64,000 bases of DNA from Zophobihabitans entericus (GTDB lineage Bacteria; Pseudomonadota; Gammaproteobacteria; Enterobacterales; Orbaceae). This document shows, one piece after another, positions 8,504-19,822 of the stretch. The DNA is taken from assembly GCF_011745665.1 (NCBI RefSeq), contig NZ_CP050253.1, forward strand, positions 2,207,418 through 2,271,417, given 5' to 3'. Every line of letters starts with the position of its first letter. Positions within the stretch are counted from its first letter, which is position 1. A model generated the notes under the pieces. That model searched no databases. It saw only the letters and a list, made by a program, of their open reading frames with translations, and was not told where the DNA came from. A program made the translations under genes and the position numbers.

Positions 8504-10924
8504 TTAGAAATTATAGCGATAACCTAAGTTCACCATAGTTTGATCGAACTGATTACCTTTAGCATAAGTGAAATCAATATATAAGTTATGTACGTTATCA
8601 ATTTGTGCATTCACACCCACTGCATTATCGATCATATGACCTTTAAAGTTATAAGAGTTATTTTCCATACCATTAAATGCATAGGTTGTATTGCCTTCAA
8701 ACTCTTTGACGTAACCTGTTTTTACATAGATATCAACCTGGTTATTGTTTTTATCATATGTGGTATAGCCAAGCAGGGCACTAACACGACCAATGACAGA
8801 CTCATAAGAACCTAAGTTTGTTTTTAAGCCATTACTTGATGAAATAGTGGCTGCACTTTGGTGAGAGTATGTAATTTGAGCTTGTGGCTCAACATACCAG
8901 CGACCTTCATCTACTGTTGGTTGTTCAGTAAAGTAAAAACGTTTACCTGTTTCAAGTGATAAGCTGAATCCTTTAGAATCCCCATCACCATAAACTGAAT
9001 AGCCACCACTCGTTGTTGTATTAAAGCTATTATTCATATTCAAATATTTAGCCACACCATCAACATAGAAGCCATTAACATGTTTGTAAGTACCGTAGAA
9101 ACCTACATAGTAGCTATTAGTACTGCCGTCACCTTCCTGAAAATCAGTATAAGCACGAGATAAACCAACTACCGCACCGCCATAAATATCATAATCCTCT
9201 TCTGTGACAAATTTCTTATCAACACCGATTTGCATGCCCTGATATTTTACTTTAGAGTCTGATAGTGCCTGACTGCCAAAAGAGGTGAGGGCACCAGCAT
9301 AAACACGACCCCAAACATCACCGTCCATATTAGGGGAACGTCGCAGTTCACCCATACGTTGTAATAATGTTTGGTTTTCAACATAGTTTAATAGATAGCT
9401 AATATTTAAGATATTAGCTGAGTTATCAGCAGTATTCGTTAAGCCTCTTTGACTGGTTAAATACCAGTCACTGGTACGTTCACTACGTATTGTGTCACCA
9501 GTACTAAGGCCATATTGATAAGCGCCCACATCAACAGTGCCACTGGCATTACTAATAGTAAAGTTTGCATTACCGCCTTCAGTTTTGATGATGTGAATGC
9601 GCTCATCACCAGTAACAGTTGAGCCACCATTTAAACTATCATTTACTGTTGTTTTATGATTACCATTTGCCACACCATCAATAACTAAAAAGTCAGTATG
9701 GTTATTTGAACCATCAATTTCAGAACGGAAAACGAAAGTACCAGAACCTTCAAGAGTTTTAGCTGTTAGTGTCACTTTATTACTAGGAATAACTGTACTT
9801 GTTTGATCTCCAAGTTGAATAGTTGCACCACTGACTTTTAAATCAGTAACAGTTGATGAGTTACTCATACGCCAGAGACTATTAGTACCACTAATATTTA
9901 AATTTAAAGTAGAATTCGCATCAACCGTAGTATTGCCTAAGAAGACAGAACCGTTTGTCATATTCAGGTCAATTTTACCGCCAGTTTGTGCCCGCATATT
10001 ACCAGTTACAGTATAAACGCCTGATGTTCTGGTACCCGTATCTGAATTATTACTTGAAATAACAGAACCTGCACCAGTTGCCTGCATGGCATAACCGTTA
10101 TTAACAACTGTGACTTTAGTGTCTCCTAATAGATCAACAACACTGCCACGAGTGACGCCACCGGCTGAACCTGCTTCAGCAAAAATACCGTAAGCATTTG
10201 CTTGTTTAGTTTCGATTTCAGTGCTACCAAGTTGAATAACACCACCACGGTTAGCATAAATTGCGTGGGCAGATGAGCCATTGGTTGTAATTTTGCTGTT
10301 ATTACCAATTGTTACTCTGGCCTCACCCACAGCAGACGACGCTGTCCAGCTACGGATACCGGCATAAATACCATAACCTTTTGAGTCGAGAAGGTTTGAA
10401 CCGCTACCACCAGTGATTACTTCTAAGTTGTCACCAATTTCGATAATGCTTGATACACCAACAGTTTTAGCGATGTTAGCACGTACACCTACACCATCTT
10501 GAGAGTAGATATAAGAGCCATTCCCCACTCTTACTGTTGAATTTAGTCCTGAAACATTTTCTGTGACGTTAATACCATCAGCAGAACTACCATAAGCATT
10601 GATAGTTAATTTTTCATAAGTTTGAAGAAGACCACCCGCATTCACCTGAATAGCATCAGCGGTGCTACCTTTAGTCGTAATCGTTACATTTTTTAAAGTA
10701 TAGTTATTTCCATAAATGCCAAACCCCTGCAAAGGTGTGAAGCCTCCAGCAACAGTATTTGTATCAATAATAATTTCATCGTAGCTAGAAAGAGGAGTGG
10801 AACCTGAATAATAATAGAGAGTATTATTATAGTTTAGTGTTCCTGCCGCAAATATTGACGTGCTACTCATACCGAGGATTAATCCTATATGAGTATATAG
10901 AATTTTCTTTTTGAAGCTTTTCAT
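8504..10924 (-). CDS. Autotransporter outer membrane protein (type Va)
   Basis: 806-aa classical autotransporter. The start is the ATG at 10924 (MKSFKKKILY) with GGGA 9 nt upstream; a TTG 15 bp earlier gives no better site. A Sec signal peptide ends near residue 26 (SIFAAG). A Ser/Thr/Gly/Asn-rich passenger of roughly 480 residues shows repeated short beta-helix turns (TVDANSTLNLNISGTNSLWR). The autotransporter beta-barrel covers about the last 270 residues, beginning near VWGRVYAGALTSFG and ending in Tyr-Arg-Tyr-Asn-Phe as required for BAM recognition. No protease triad is evident in the passenger, so an adhesin/aggregation role is more likely than a SPATE-like one. Confidence 0.9.
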   Translation of the reverse strand: MKSFKKKILYTHIGLILGMSSTSIFAAGTLNYNNTLYYYSGSTPLSSYDEIIIDTNTVAGGFTPLQGFGIYGNNYTLKNVTITTKGSTADAIQVNAGGLLQTYEKLTINAYGSSADGINVTENVSGLNSTVRVGNGSYIYSQDGVGVRANIAKTVGVSSIIEIGDNLEVITGGSGSNLLDSKGYGIYAGIRSWTASSAVGEARVTIGNNSKITTNGSSAHAIYANRGGVIQLGSTEIETKQANAYGIFAEAGSAGGVTRGSVVDLLGDTKVTVVNNGYAMQATGAGSVISSNNSDTGTRTSGVYTVTGNMRAQTGGKIDLNMTNGSVFLGNTTVDANSTLNLNISGTNSLWRMSNSSTVTDLKVSGATIQLGDQTSTVIPSNKVTLTAKTLEGSGTFVFRSEIDGSNNHTDFLVIDGVANGNHKTTVNDSLNGGSTVTGDERIHIIKTEGGNANFTISNASGTVDVGAYQYGLSTGDTIRSERTSDWYLTSQRGLTNTADNSANILNISYLLNYVENQTLLQRMGELRRSPNMDGDVWGRVYAGALTSFGSQALSDSKVKYQGMQIGVDKKFVTEEDYDIYGGAVVGLSRAYTDFQEGDGSTNSYYVGFYGTYKHVNGFYVDGVAKYLNMNNSFNTTTSGGYSVYGDGDSKGFSLSLETGKRFYFTEQPTVDEGRWYVEPQAQITYSHQSAATISSSNGLKTNLGSYESVIGRVSALLGYTTYDKNNNQVDIYVKTGYVKEFEGNTTYAFNGMENNSYNFKGHMIDNAVGVNAQIDNVHNLYIDFTYAKGNQFDQTMVNLGYRYNF

Positions 10925-11890
10925 ATGCCACATTCCCAATTTAATTATTTAAAATAATTATTCTGTTTTTTTATTATTGTTGTTTTTTTGCATAGCTTTT
11001 ATTTATAGATAAACCTTACTCATAACAAGGCTAAAAAAGTAGTACATTAATCAAATTTAATCGTTTTTAAACATAAAAAATACAATGTTAACGATCTATC
11101 ATTAAAGTGCGTCAATACTATACCTTTTACAAGTTGTGTAAATCTAAATCAGCACTAAAAGCTAAAGAATTTATACCCTAAAAAAATTATGTTTATTAAC
11201 ATCAATAAGATAATAATTTCCAATTTTATATAAAAGTGATAAGGATTTATTAACTCAATGATATTTTAACTATAAATAAGTAAATTTTCGTTAAGAATTT
11301 GTTATTTTATTGTGATGAGACTAGCAATATTTTAATTTAAATCAAATAATTAACATTATTTAGATTATCTGTTTAGAGTCTTATGGTTCTATATTTACCT
11401 GACTTTTGTAAATTCCAATAATTTAAATGTGAGTATATTAACGCTCTTTATAAATCATTAAATTTATCGTTATTGATTAAAGTACAGATAAGAGAATCGT
11501 GAAGAACGAAAAATGTATAAATTTGATTATTTATTCAACAAATAATTTTTTTAAAAAGCAGGTGGATAAAAAATGAGTAAGTTCATTTTTCTCATTTTTC
11601 TGTTTTTTTTATGCGATAACTCCTTTTATAAGTTATATTTATAAATATTCATTCAATTGATTAAGTTTAATTTTTTTATCTTTCTCAGTAGTTTTCATAA
11701 GATAAAAAACGAATTAATTATTTATTTCTCTTTTAAAATAACTTATTATGCATAGATTAAAACGATCGATCTTTTTTATTTGATCGGCAAAATTAATTAT
11801 TTTTATCTGCTTTTGCTTAATCGTTTTATTCAAAAAAACAATAATAAAAATAAATAAGTTATAGAAATAGAATTTGGGGAAAGAAAAAAC
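10925..11890. other. 966-bp AT-rich intergenic region between divergent surface-protein genes
   Basis: No credible coding frame. Very AT-rich and carries the divergent promoters of the autotransporter and the adhesin-like gene. A CGATC/GATCG inverted pair around 11763-11786 is the only distinct symmetry I noticed. This is an unusually long regulatory gap, as often seen upstream of phase- or environment-controlled surface genes. Confidence 0.5.
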
Positions 11891-13264
11891 ATGAATGAAT
11901 TTAGATTATTGAATAAATCTAGAATTGCCTTTGCTTTTTTACTGGTACTGCCTTTTAGTTCAACTCAGGCAGCTTATACAGCAACAACGATTGGTCAAAT
12001 TAATGGTACACCACCATATCTTAATGATCCTTTGGGTAACAAGGTAGAAGATTATACTGAGCTACTCAAGATAAGAGTGAATAATCCTGCCGGTGGTTTT
12101 GATGAATATAAAACAACCGGAGTCATTACAGTTCCCAGATATACTAATATGTCTGATATAGAGGCTGCTCTTCCTTTTGATGCCTCTTCAATATATTTAC
12201 TTGATAACAGTTATTCTCTCAATGATGATGATGGCGATACTCCAGCTACTTTTAATGGCTCTGTAAATATTACTTTTACAAAAAACAATCTAACAGTTGC
12301 TAAAGCAAATGTGCCTAATGAGGTTTTGACTAACTGTAATACTTATCAGTTAAGAGTTGCTGTTGCTGATATTAATGTAAAAACCACCGCAGGTTTACCA
12401 ACTTCTGATCCTGCTCAGACTCCACTATACAGCAGAATAAATACTTATACTTTTCAAACTGATAGACCTGCTTTATGCTATATTAAAACAGTAGATTTGG
12501 ATGTTTCAACAACGGCTAGTTATTGTAGGAATAACGCAACTAATTGTACTTATTCAGTTGGCTATAATCCAGATATCTATAACACGACTAATGGATTTCT
12601 TGTCGAGGCAGTAAGAAAGAATAACTTAAAATTCCCTGTTACCGCTTTCAGAGGCGCTCAATTTACATTAGTTGGCTCGGGGAGTGAAAGTGAGTGGAGT
12701 TGTAGTTCAACAAATAATACGAATATTTCATTATCTGGCTGTACGGTAAAATTTAATTCAAAAATGGCTGCACCAGCAACTATCACTATGACGCATACTT
12801 CAGGAGTGGTTGATACTTATGTGATTCCTGCAACTGAAACGTGGTTAGATCCATCACCAACCACATTAGCTTACTCCGCAAGTGCTACGTCTTATCCAGC
12901 AGCTTCATACTGTAGAGATGGCACAGCTACATCAGTGACAAGTCTGGCTGCAGCACATTCTTATTTTGTCCCGGTGAATAAGATTACCAATGCACCAGTA
13001 GAGTTAACGGGCTACGTACAAAATCTTAATAAGCGGTTTGCACGAGATTTAGATGGAACAGTGCTTGGTGAGTGGGGTAAATTAACAGCCTATACTGATT
13101 CCGGGTTTAATGTATTAAACTCAACAATCAGTTCATATAAAGATGTCTGGACATCGCAAAACTGGAGTGCGACTCAACAATTTAGTGTGGATGTGTCAAA
13201 TGGGGTGGTGAGAGCAAGTCCTATGAGTCAATCGGCATATCCAATTGCTGCTTGTAGCAGATAA
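11891..13264 (+). CDS. Secreted adhesin-like protein (possible DUF823-type C-terminus)
   Basis: 457-aa protein with a clear Sec signal peptide (KSRIAFAFLLVLPFSSTQAA, cleavage near residue 28). The mature part is rich in Thr, Ser and Asn and contains about ten cysteines, several in close pairs (YCRNNATNCTY, WSCSSTNN-SLSGC), suggesting disulfide-bonded Ig-like or adhesin domains. The C-terminal third, with GEWGKLTAYTDSGF and SQNWSATQQFSVDVSNGVV, resembles the enterobacterial DUF823 adhesin module; that match is from memory and tentative. No barrel, lipobox or sortase signal, so it is periplasmic, released or held by a partner. Start supported by GGGGAAAG upstream. Confidence 0.75.
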   Translation: MNEFRLLNKSRIAFAFLLVLPFSSTQAAYTATTIGQINGTPPYLNDPLGNKVEDYTELLKIRVNNPAGGFDEYKTTGVITVPRYTNMSDIEAALPFDASSIYLLDNSYSLNDDDGDTPATFNGSVNITFTKNNLTVAKANVPNEVLTNCNTYQLRVAVADINVKTTAGLPTSDPAQTPLYSRINTYTFQTDRPALCYIKTVDLDVSTTASYCRNNATNCTYSVGYNPDIYNTTNGFLVEAVRKNNLKFPVTAFRGAQFTLVGSGSESEWSCSSTNNTNISLSGCTVKFNSKMAAPATITMTHTSGVVDTYVIPATETWLDPSPTTLAYSASATSYPAASYCRDGTATSVTSLAAAHSYFVPVNKITNAPVELTGYVQNLNKRFARDLDGTVLGEWGKLTAYTDSGFNVLNSTISSYKDVWTSQNWSATQQFSVDVSNGVVRASPMSQSAYPIAACSR

Positions 13265-13296
13265 TTAAATTTTATTATAAAGCGTTCACTCAATTT

Positions 13297-13334
13297 ACCT
13301 CTTATAGAATAAACGACTATAAGAGGTATTTTTA
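13297..13334 (+). terminator. Terminator after adhesin-like gene
   Basis: Perfect 11-bp stem ACCTCTTATAG/CTATAAGAGGT with a 9-nt loop followed by ATTTTTAT, 33 bp downstream of the stop. Confidence 0.85.
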
Positions 13335-13554
13335 TATTTGCTTATTGTAATTTGTACATAAATATTAACCACAAATATAAATGAAATGGTTTCTATATAG
13401 CCACAAAATAAATAATCATTGTCGCAATTTTTATTAAAATAATCAGATGATTACTTTTTCTTTTATCTTTACTCGCTACACGCTATTCATTGTGGCATAA
13501 TGTGCGCCAAATCACATTCTAACTATTTTAGTTTCCTATTCGAGAGTAAATCCA

Positions 13555-15150
13555 GTGTTAACAACTAGTAATATCACAATGCAATTTGGTAGTAAGCCAC
13601 TTTTTGAAAATATTTCTGTCAAGTTTGGTAATGGTAATCGCTACGGCCTGATTGGGGCTAATGGTAGTGGTAAAACCACTTTTATGAAAATATTAGGTGG
13701 TGATTTAGTTCCTACATCTGGTAATGTTTCTTTAGACCCACATGAGCGCTTAGGAAAACTCAGACAAGATCAGTTTGCCTTTGAACAATACAGTGTTTTG
13801 GATACTGTCATCATGGGGCATCATGAACTGTGGCAAGTAAAAGAAGAGCGTGACCGTATTTATGCGTTAACTGAAATGAGTGAAGAAGACGGTTACAAAG
13901 TTGCAGATCTGGAAGTGCAATATGCAGAGATGGATGGCTATAGTGCGGAAGCCAGAGCTGGGGAGCTACTCCTTGGAGTGGGCATTCCAATTGAACAACA
14001 TTATGGACTAATGAGTGAAGTTGCACCAGGCTGGAAGCTACGTGTGTTACTGGCTCAGGCACTATTTTCTAATCCGGATATTCTACTACTGGATGAGCCA
14101 ACCAATAACTTAGATATCGATACCATTCGCTGGCTTGAGCAGACACTTAATGAACGCGAAAGTACCATGATTATTATTTCCCATGACCGCCACTTTCTTA
14201 ATATGGTCTGTACTCATATGGCGGATATGGATTATGGTGAATTGCGCGTTTATCCTGGTAACTATGATGAATATATGACAGCCGCAACTCAGGCCAGAGA
14301 GCGCCTGCTGGCAGATAACGCCAAAAAGAAAGCACAAATTAGTGAACTACAGTCATTTGTTAGTCGTTTTAGTGCTAATGCTTCAAAATCAAAACAGGCA
14401 ACATCACGAGCCAGACAGATTGATAAAATCCAGCTGGAAGAGGTTAAAGCATCCAGCCGTCAGAATCCATTTATTCGTTTTGAGCAAACTAAAAAGCTGT
14501 TTCGTAATGCATTAATCGTTCAAGATCTTGCAAAGGGTTTTGATAATGGTCCATTATTTAAAAACTTAAACCTGATGATTGAAGTCGGTGAAAAGGTGGC
14601 GATTTTAGGTACCAATGGTATAGGTAAATCGACTCTGCTGAAAACATTAATGGGTGAAATGGCGGCTGATAATGGTGAGATTAAATGGTCGGAGAACGCC
14701 AATATTGGTTATTATGCTCAGGATCATGAGTATGAATTTGAACAGGATTTAAATGTGTTTGACTGGATGAGCCAGTGGAAACAACCAAATGATGATGAGC
14801 AAGCGGTCAGAAGTATTCTTGGGCGTTTACTGTTTACTCAGGATGATATTAAAAAGAAAGTTAAAGTATTATCCGGTGGTGAGAAAGGGCGCATGTTATT
14901 TGGTAAGCTGATGATGCAACGCCCTAATATTATTGTTATGGATGAGCCGACTAACCATTTAGATATGGAGTCAATTGAGTCCCTGAATATGGCTTTAGAA
15001 CTTTACCAGGGAACGCTGTTTTTTGTCTCTCACGATAGAGAGTTTGTGAGCTCTTTGGCATCAAGGATTATTGAAATTACACCTAATAAAGTTATTGACT
15101 ATACTGGTAATTATGAAGATTATTTGCGTAGTCGGGGGATTGATGTGTAA
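13555..15150 (+). CDS. ybiT: ABC-F family ATPase YbiT
   Basis: 531-aa soluble ABC-F protein with two ATP-binding cassettes. Walker A sites are GANGSGKT (about residue 35) and GTNGIGKST (about residue 352). Signature regions are [13 protein letters not shown] and [10 protein letters not shown], with Walker [12 protein letters not shown] and [10 protein letters not shown]. The linker contains the Arg/Lys-rich [19 protein letters not shown]. Collinear with E. coli YbiT over its full length. It acts on the ribosome E site as a translation factor; no membrane domain is present. The start is a GTG at 13555, which matches the family N-terminus ([11 protein letters not shown]). Confidence 0.95.
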   Translation: MLTTSNITMQFGSKPLFENISVKFGNGNRYGLIGANGSGKTTFMKILGGDLVPTSGNVSLDPHERLGKLRQDQFAFEQYSVLDTVIMGHHELWQVKEERDRIYALTEMSEEDGYKVADLEVQYAEMDGYSAEARAGELLLGVGIPIEQHYGLMSEVAPGWKLRVLLAQALFSNPDILLLDEPTNNLDIDTIRWLEQTLNERESTMIIISHDRHFLNMVCTHMADMDYGELRVYPGNYDEYMTAATQARERLLADNAKKKAQISELQSFVSRFSANASKSKQATSRARQIDKIQLEEVKASSRQNPFIRFEQTKKLFRNALIVQDLAKGFDNGPLFKNLNLMIEVGEKVAILGTNGIGKSTLLKTLMGEMAADNGEIKWSENANIGYYAQDHEYEFEQDLNVFDWMSQWKQPNDDEQAVRSILGRLLFTQDDIKKKVKVLSGGEKGRMLFGKLMMQRPNIIVMDEPTNHLDMESIESLNMALELYQGTLFFVSHDREFVSSLASRIIEITPNKVIDYTGNYEDYLRSRGIDV

Positions 15151-15353
15151 TTTTTAACTATTTGATTTTATTTAATAAATGTAAATTTCAAAACTATCAG
15201 AATAAATACGAATATTATCCTGGTAGTTTTGAATAATTGAAAGCTTAACTTTTTAATTTAACAAGAAAATTTGGTTAATATTAGATTTTTATCAATTTAT
15301 TCGCTATATTATTAGTCCGATTATCAATAACATATATTTAAGAATACTGAACT

Positions 15354-15881
15354 ATGAATACAGCTCCAAAATATTCTCCGTTACAAATGTTTATCCACTG
15401 GTTAAGCGCCATACTCGTTATTTTAGTCATTACTTTACCGCTTATGAAAGGTGTATTGGCTGACTCTTTTGGTGGAATGGGTAATCTGTTCATGATCCAT
15501 AAATCATTGGGTGTGTTAATATTTTTTATCACTATCTGTCGAATTGTGGTTATCATTCGTCAAGGTGTACCGGAAGTATTAGCTAAACATCAAAAGCTGC
15601 AAAGAATATTATCGAAAGCTGTACAGGGCATGATTTATCTTTTATTGCTTGTTTTGCCACTTTCTGGCTACTTAATGAGCTCCAGAACGATTAGCTTTTT
15701 TGGTTTATTCACTATTAATGGTCTCAATTTACCAGCAAGTCTGCAATCTTTTCTGCACTCAGTACATATTTTTTCTGCTTACTTAATTATTGCTTTAATT
15801 TTATTACATATTCTGGCTGCTTTATATCATCACTACTGGTGTAAAGATAATGTTTTAAGATCAATGTTACCAATCAAGTAA
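15354..15881 (+). CDS. cybB: Cytochrome b561
   Basis: 175-aa inner-membrane di-heme cytochrome b with four TM helices. Helix starts are at HWLSAILVILVITLPL, KSLGVLIFFITICRIV, MIYLLLLVLPLSGYLM and SAYLIIALILLHILAAL. Conserved histidines (H14, the HKS His, HSVHIF and LHILAALYHHYW) are placed as heme ligands in the CybB family. It probably passes electrons from ubiquinol, as a superoxide:ubiquinone oxidoreductase in E. coli. Monocistronic, followed by a hairpin at 15895-15926. Confidence 0.88.
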   Translation: MNTAPKYSPLQMFIHWLSAILVILVITLPLMKGVLADSFGGMGNLFMIHKSLGVLIFFITICRIVVIIRQGVPEVLAKHQKLQRILSKAVQGMIYLLLLVLPLSGYLMSSRTISFFGLFTINGLNLPASLQSFLHSVHIFSAYLIIALILLHILAALYHHYWCKDNVLRSMLPIK

Positions 15882-16196
15882 TTATTCTGCTGATGTGATT
15901 ATGCTCAGTTTGAGTGTAATCACATTATTCTGATTAACTCTCCGATTTTACCCCTCTTTTACAGTACACTTATAATCTTTGCAAAGTTACATTTTATATT
16001 GCTATATATCAGCAATAATCTATATACATTGCTATTTAAGGTTGAAAAATAGAGATAAAAAATAGACAATGTGACCTTTAAATGGTTTAGCTGTTATGAG
16101 TTTTCTGATTATTGAGTATTTGAGCAATAATGATAACTGACTATTATTTCTGATTCTTGTCCTGAAATTTAAAATAATTATAAAATAGGAACTATT
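15882..16196. other. Intergenic region with hairpin
   Basis: 315 bp without a gene. A TGTGATTA/TAATCACA hairpin (15895-15926) may terminate cybB, though it lacks a strong T-run. The rest is AT-rich and should hold the promoter of the sulfatase-fold gene; AGGA lies 8 nt before its GTG start. Confidence 0.5.
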
Positions 16197-18206
16197 GTGT
16201 GGTTTATTCGCTTTAAGCAGATCGTTGCTTTTTTATTATTCCCCTGGCTACTTTCGGTATTAATTCAAAGTGCAGGGCGCGTTTTTCTGGTTGTAACAAC
16301 TGATCTTTCAATTATCTTAACCTATTATAGAGAAGAGCTGTGGCGAGTTTTTACTACTGGTTTAGTTTTTGACATTCGTAGTGCCAGTATTGCTTATGCC
16401 ATATTATTGGTTATTTCTCTGCCTGTCCTATTTCTACCGACTGTTATTTCTAAAATCTGGCAAACTTGCCTGTTATGGCTTTCAACGTTATTTACCACCA
16501 TATTTTTAATTTTTACTCTCATTAATATCTTCTTTTATGATACTTATGATCGGCATATTGATGTTTTTATTTTTGGTCTCATTGATGATGATACAAGCGC
16601 TATTTTACAAACTGTCTGGTATGATTATCCAATTATTTGGGGAACTCTGGCTATTTTACTGGCGACTTATTTGATTGGGAAACTCTACCAAAAATGGCAA
16701 CAATTTCTGTTACCTAAACTTAAGAAAACACAATCAAATTTCGTTGCGGTACCATTTCTTTTTCTTACTTTAGTTATCACCTTTATCGGTTGCCGTGGCT
16801 CAGTTGATGTTTTTCCGTTAAGAAAATCAGATGCTCAGGTGTCACGTAATAAAACGCTTAATATGTTTGTACCAAATGGATTAATTGCATTTGACTGGGC
16901 TTATAAAGATTACTTAGTCAATAATCAGTTTCTGGATATTTCTGATGAAATGAGCCAGCAATTGTTAGATTACTTTTTTATGCAACCAAAACCTAATTCA
17001 TTAGAGGTTTTTGCCGGTAAAACAGCAACTAATTTAACTGCAGAGCAAAAGCCACCACATGTTATTTTGTCTGTAATGGAAAGTTTAGGCACGCATCTGT
17101 TTTTGTTTGATTCGCCACGCAATGATTTACTTGGTTCACTGCGACCGCACTGGCAGCAAGGCTGGAAGTTTACCCGTTTTATCTCTGAAGGTGATGGAAC
17201 GATTGATACACTAAATCGTTTTTTTGTACGTAGTCCGGTGAGTAAAATTAGTCAGTCATCTGCACAATTTACTGACTTTGACAGTAATATGTTTAAGCCT
17301 TTTCTGGCAAAGGGTTACAAAATTGTTTTTATCACGACAGGTAATGGTGCATGGCGTAATTTGAATCAGTTTTTACCACATTTAGGTGTCAGTGAATTTG
17401 TGGAACAAACAACCTTAATTCATGAGTTTCCGGAAGCTTCAGCTGATGCATGGGGAGTCCCTGATGAATATATGTTTAAATATGCACAAAGACGCTTACT
17501 TGAGGCAGAAGAACAGGGCGATCATCTGCTGATTATGATGCTTTCTGTCACCAATCATCCTCCGTTCCATATCCCGCAAAGTCATGACTATATTAACTTT
17601 ACATTAAATGCAGCAGAGCAGAAGCGTTTGTCTGATTTTGGTCCGGATGAAGAGGTCAATGATATGCTAAATACTTTCCGCTATAGCAATGATCAGCTTG
17701 GTGATTTTATTGACTGGATTAAATCTGAACCTTTGGGTGAGCATACGATTATGTCATTTACTGGTGATCACAATATGCGGGGGATTGGTTATCCTGATCC
17801 AAGAGAAAGAGTCCTCAGTCACGGAGTGCCTTTTTATCTGGATATACCTGAAAAATACCGGGTAAATGCTATCTATGATCCTGAGCGAATTGGCAGCCAT
17901 AAGGATGTTTTCCCAACGCTCTATCAACTTGCCTTATCAGAGACTAATTACTATCAAACTGGTTGTAATTTACTGGCAAAACAACCAGACCCAATATGGT
18001 GTGGTGTAGGCTATAACCCGTATACAACGATCGACCAAAATGGTGCTTATTTTCTACAGGATAACGTATTTCATCCATGGCAAAATCAGTCAGAACTTTT
18101 GTTAGCTTCACCACAGCCGTTAACGTCTAACGAGGAACAGACTATGTTACGCTGGCAGAGTTTTTCTCAATTATTATATTGGCAAATTACCAAACAAATT
18201 GAATGA
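16197..18206 (+). CDS. LTA synthase family sulfatase-fold membrane enzyme
   Basis: 669-aa protein with five N-terminal TM helices (residues about 5-195) and a periplasmic alkaline-phosphatase-like domain (about 285-620). The metal/nucleophile elements are VMESLG (E295), EGDGTIDTLNRF with the probable catalytic Thr335, VTNHPPFH, and FTGDHNMRG. These fit LTA synthase/phosphoglycerol transferase or phosphoethanolamine transferase relatives. In a Gram-negative cell it probably transfers a phospholipid head group to a periplasmic glycan or LPS; the acceptor is unknown. GTG start at 16197 with AGGA 8 nt upstream. Stands alone. Confidence 0.85.
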   Translation: MWFIRFKQIVAFLLFPWLLSVLIQSAGRVFLVVTTDLSIILTYYREELWRVFTTGLVFDIRSASIAYAILLVISLPVLFLPTVISKIWQTCLLWLSTLFTTIFLIFTLINIFFYDTYDRHIDVFIFGLIDDDTSAILQTVWYDYPIIWGTLAILLATYLIGKLYQKWQQFLLPKLKKTQSNFVAVPFLFLTLVITFIGCRGSVDVFPLRKSDAQVSRNKTLNMFVPNGLIAFDWAYKDYLVNNQFLDISDEMSQQLLDYFFMQPKPNSLEVFAGKTATNLTAEQKPPHVILSVMESLGTHLFLFDSPRNDLLGSLRPHWQQGWKFTRFISEGDGTIDTLNRFFVRSPVSKISQSSAQFTDFDSNMFKPFLAKGYKIVFITTGNGAWRNLNQFLPHLGVSEFVEQTTLIHEFPEASADAWGVPDEYMFKYAQRRLLEAEEQGDHLLIMMLSVTNHPPFHIPQSHDYINFTLNAAEQKRLSDFGPDEEVNDMLNTFRYSNDQLGDFIDWIKSEPLGEHTIMSFTGDHNMRGIGYPDPRERVLSHGVPFYLDIPEKYRVNAIYDPERIGSHKDVFPTLYQLALSETNYYQTGCNLLAKQPDPIWCGVGYNPYTTIDQNGAYFLQDNVFHPWQNQSELLLASPQPLTSNEEQTMLRWQSFSQLLYWQITKQIE

Positions 18207-18367
18207 CTTATCAAGATAAGAGTAAATGATATTGTTCGTGTTATTTGAGGTTTTATTTCTGCCTTAAACCAATTTGGATTTGAGATGTTTTCAACCTTTA
18301 AAGTTCTGGCTGTTTTTTCCTGCTTACAGTATGATTATGCTTAACTTATTTATAGGCAGGAAAAGCG

Positions 18368-19384
18368 ATGTCTTCGTTACGTTTATTCATTTCTCACTCT
18401 TATGATCCCTGGTTTAATTTAGCGGTTGAAGATACTATTTTTCGACAAATGCCAACTGATCAAAGAGTGTTATTTTTATGGCGTAATGACAATACGGTAG
18501 TCATTGGCCGGGCGCAAAATCCCTGGAAAGAGTGTAATACCGGAAAAATGCAGGCTGATGGTATTAAATTAGCCCGTCGTAGCAGTGGTGGAGGCACCGT
18601 ATTTCATGATCTGGGTAATACCTGTTTTACTTTTATGGCCGGTAAACCTGAATATAATAAAGAGATTTCAACTCAAATTATTGTAGATTCATTAAGAACA
18701 CTTGGGCTGGACGTGCATGCTTCTGGTAGAAATGATTTAGTTCTTAAAACAGCTGATGGTGATAAAAAGATATCAGGCTCAGCTTATAAAGAGACGCTCG
18801 ATCGTGGTTTCCATCATGGTACTATTTTACTTGATGCCAACTTAAATAAACTGGCGGAGTACTTAAATCCGGATCCTAAAAAACTCCAAGCCAAGGGAAT
18901 TACCTCTGTTCGTTCCAGAGTAACTAATCTGAAAGAGTATCGCCCCGATATTAACCATGACATGATATGTCAGGTAGTTACGCAAGCATTCTTTAACCAC
19001 TATGGTGCAGAAACTCAGGCTGAGATCATTTCTCCGGAACAGCTGCCTGATTTGCCCGGATTTAAAGAAATATTCGCCAAACAATCAAGCTGGGAATGGA
19101 ATTTTGGTAATGCACCAGCCTTTAGTCATATATTGGAAGAGCGTTTTAGTTGGGGTGGTGTCGATTTTCATTTTGATGTCGAGCAAGGAGTAATTAGCCG
19201 ATGCGAGATGTTTACCGATAGTTTAAATCCTGCTCCAATCAGGGAATTTGCCAGTTTATTATCCAATCAGCGATATAGTCCCGAAACCATTCAATTTGTA
19301 ACCAGAGAAGTGAGCACTAGATATCCTGAGTTTGCAACTGAATTACTGGAAATGTCGGAATGGCTTATTCAATCCATTAAATAA
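18368..19384 (+). CDS. lplA: Lipoate-protein ligase A
   Basis: 338-aa cytoplasmic enzyme collinear with E. coli LplA. It activates free lipoate with ATP and attaches it to the lysine of lipoyl domains in the 2-oxoacid dehydrogenases and GcvH. Seen motifs: [26 protein letters not shown] (lipoate-binding loop, residues about 70-84), [11 protein letters not shown] with the catalytic Lys, and [13 protein letters not shown]-terminal accessory domain follows from about residue 250. Start preceded by GCAGGAAAAGCG. Single gene with hairpin downstream. Confidence 0.95.
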   Translation: MSSLRLFISHSYDPWFNLAVEDTIFRQMPTDQRVLFLWRNDNTVVIGRAQNPWKECNTGKMQADGIKLARRSSGGGTVFHDLGNTCFTFMAGKPEYNKEISTQIIVDSLRTLGLDVHASGRNDLVLKTADGDKKISGSAYKETLDRGFHHGTILLDANLNKLAEYLNPDPKKLQAKGITSVRSRVTNLKEYRPDINHDMICQVVTQAFFNHYGAETQAEIISPEQLPDLPGFKEIFAKQSSWEWNFGNAPAFSHILEERFSWGGVDFHFDVEQGVISRCEMFTDSLNPAPIREFASLLSNQRYSPETIQFVTREVSTRYPEFATELLEMSEWLIQSIK

Positions 19385-19478
19385 TTTTGTCTGTTTTTTA
19401 TACAAATAAGTAAGAAATCAGACTAAATATTTTACATTATTTGATTGTAATCAATTATAAATAAATTTCTCTTTTCAT

Positions 19479-19512
19479 AACTTACACCTATTTTTTTGAT
19501 AGGCGTAAGTTT
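19479..19512. terminator. Hairpin downstream of lplA
   Basis: AACTTACACCTAT/ATAGGCGTAAGTT stem with one mismatch and a T-rich loop, about 95 bp past the lplA stop, with no T-run after it. Possible terminator. The remaining gap (19385-19822, 438 bp) is AT-rich with no coding frame. Confidence 0.4.
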
Positions 19513-19783
19513 GCATCTCTTTGTTATATCAGAGCTTTTCCATGTTTTTTAATATGTAAAATCGATCAATAAATTTCATTTAATAGATTTTATCTATTTC
19601 AATTGGCAATATTGATCGGTATAAACGATTTTTATTTACTTAATTATTAGTTGATAATTTGCAAAAACCAGCTTAAAGCTTAACAGTTAGTGATTCTGAT
19701 TTTTGATAATATATGTATATAAATTATATATTTATTAAATCAGATTCTCATGATTTATATAACGTTTAATAAAAAATAATCAT

Positions 19784-19813
19784 AAATATTATAACAATAA
19801 ATATTATAACAAT
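19784..19813. repeat. 15-bp tandem repeat, two copies
   Basis: AAATATTATAACAAT occurs twice head to tail directly before the start region of the acyltransferase-like gene. Being two 15-bp copies in a promoter-proximal position, it could be a slippage site or a recent duplication. Confidence 0.8.
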
Positions 19814-19822
19814 AATGAACGG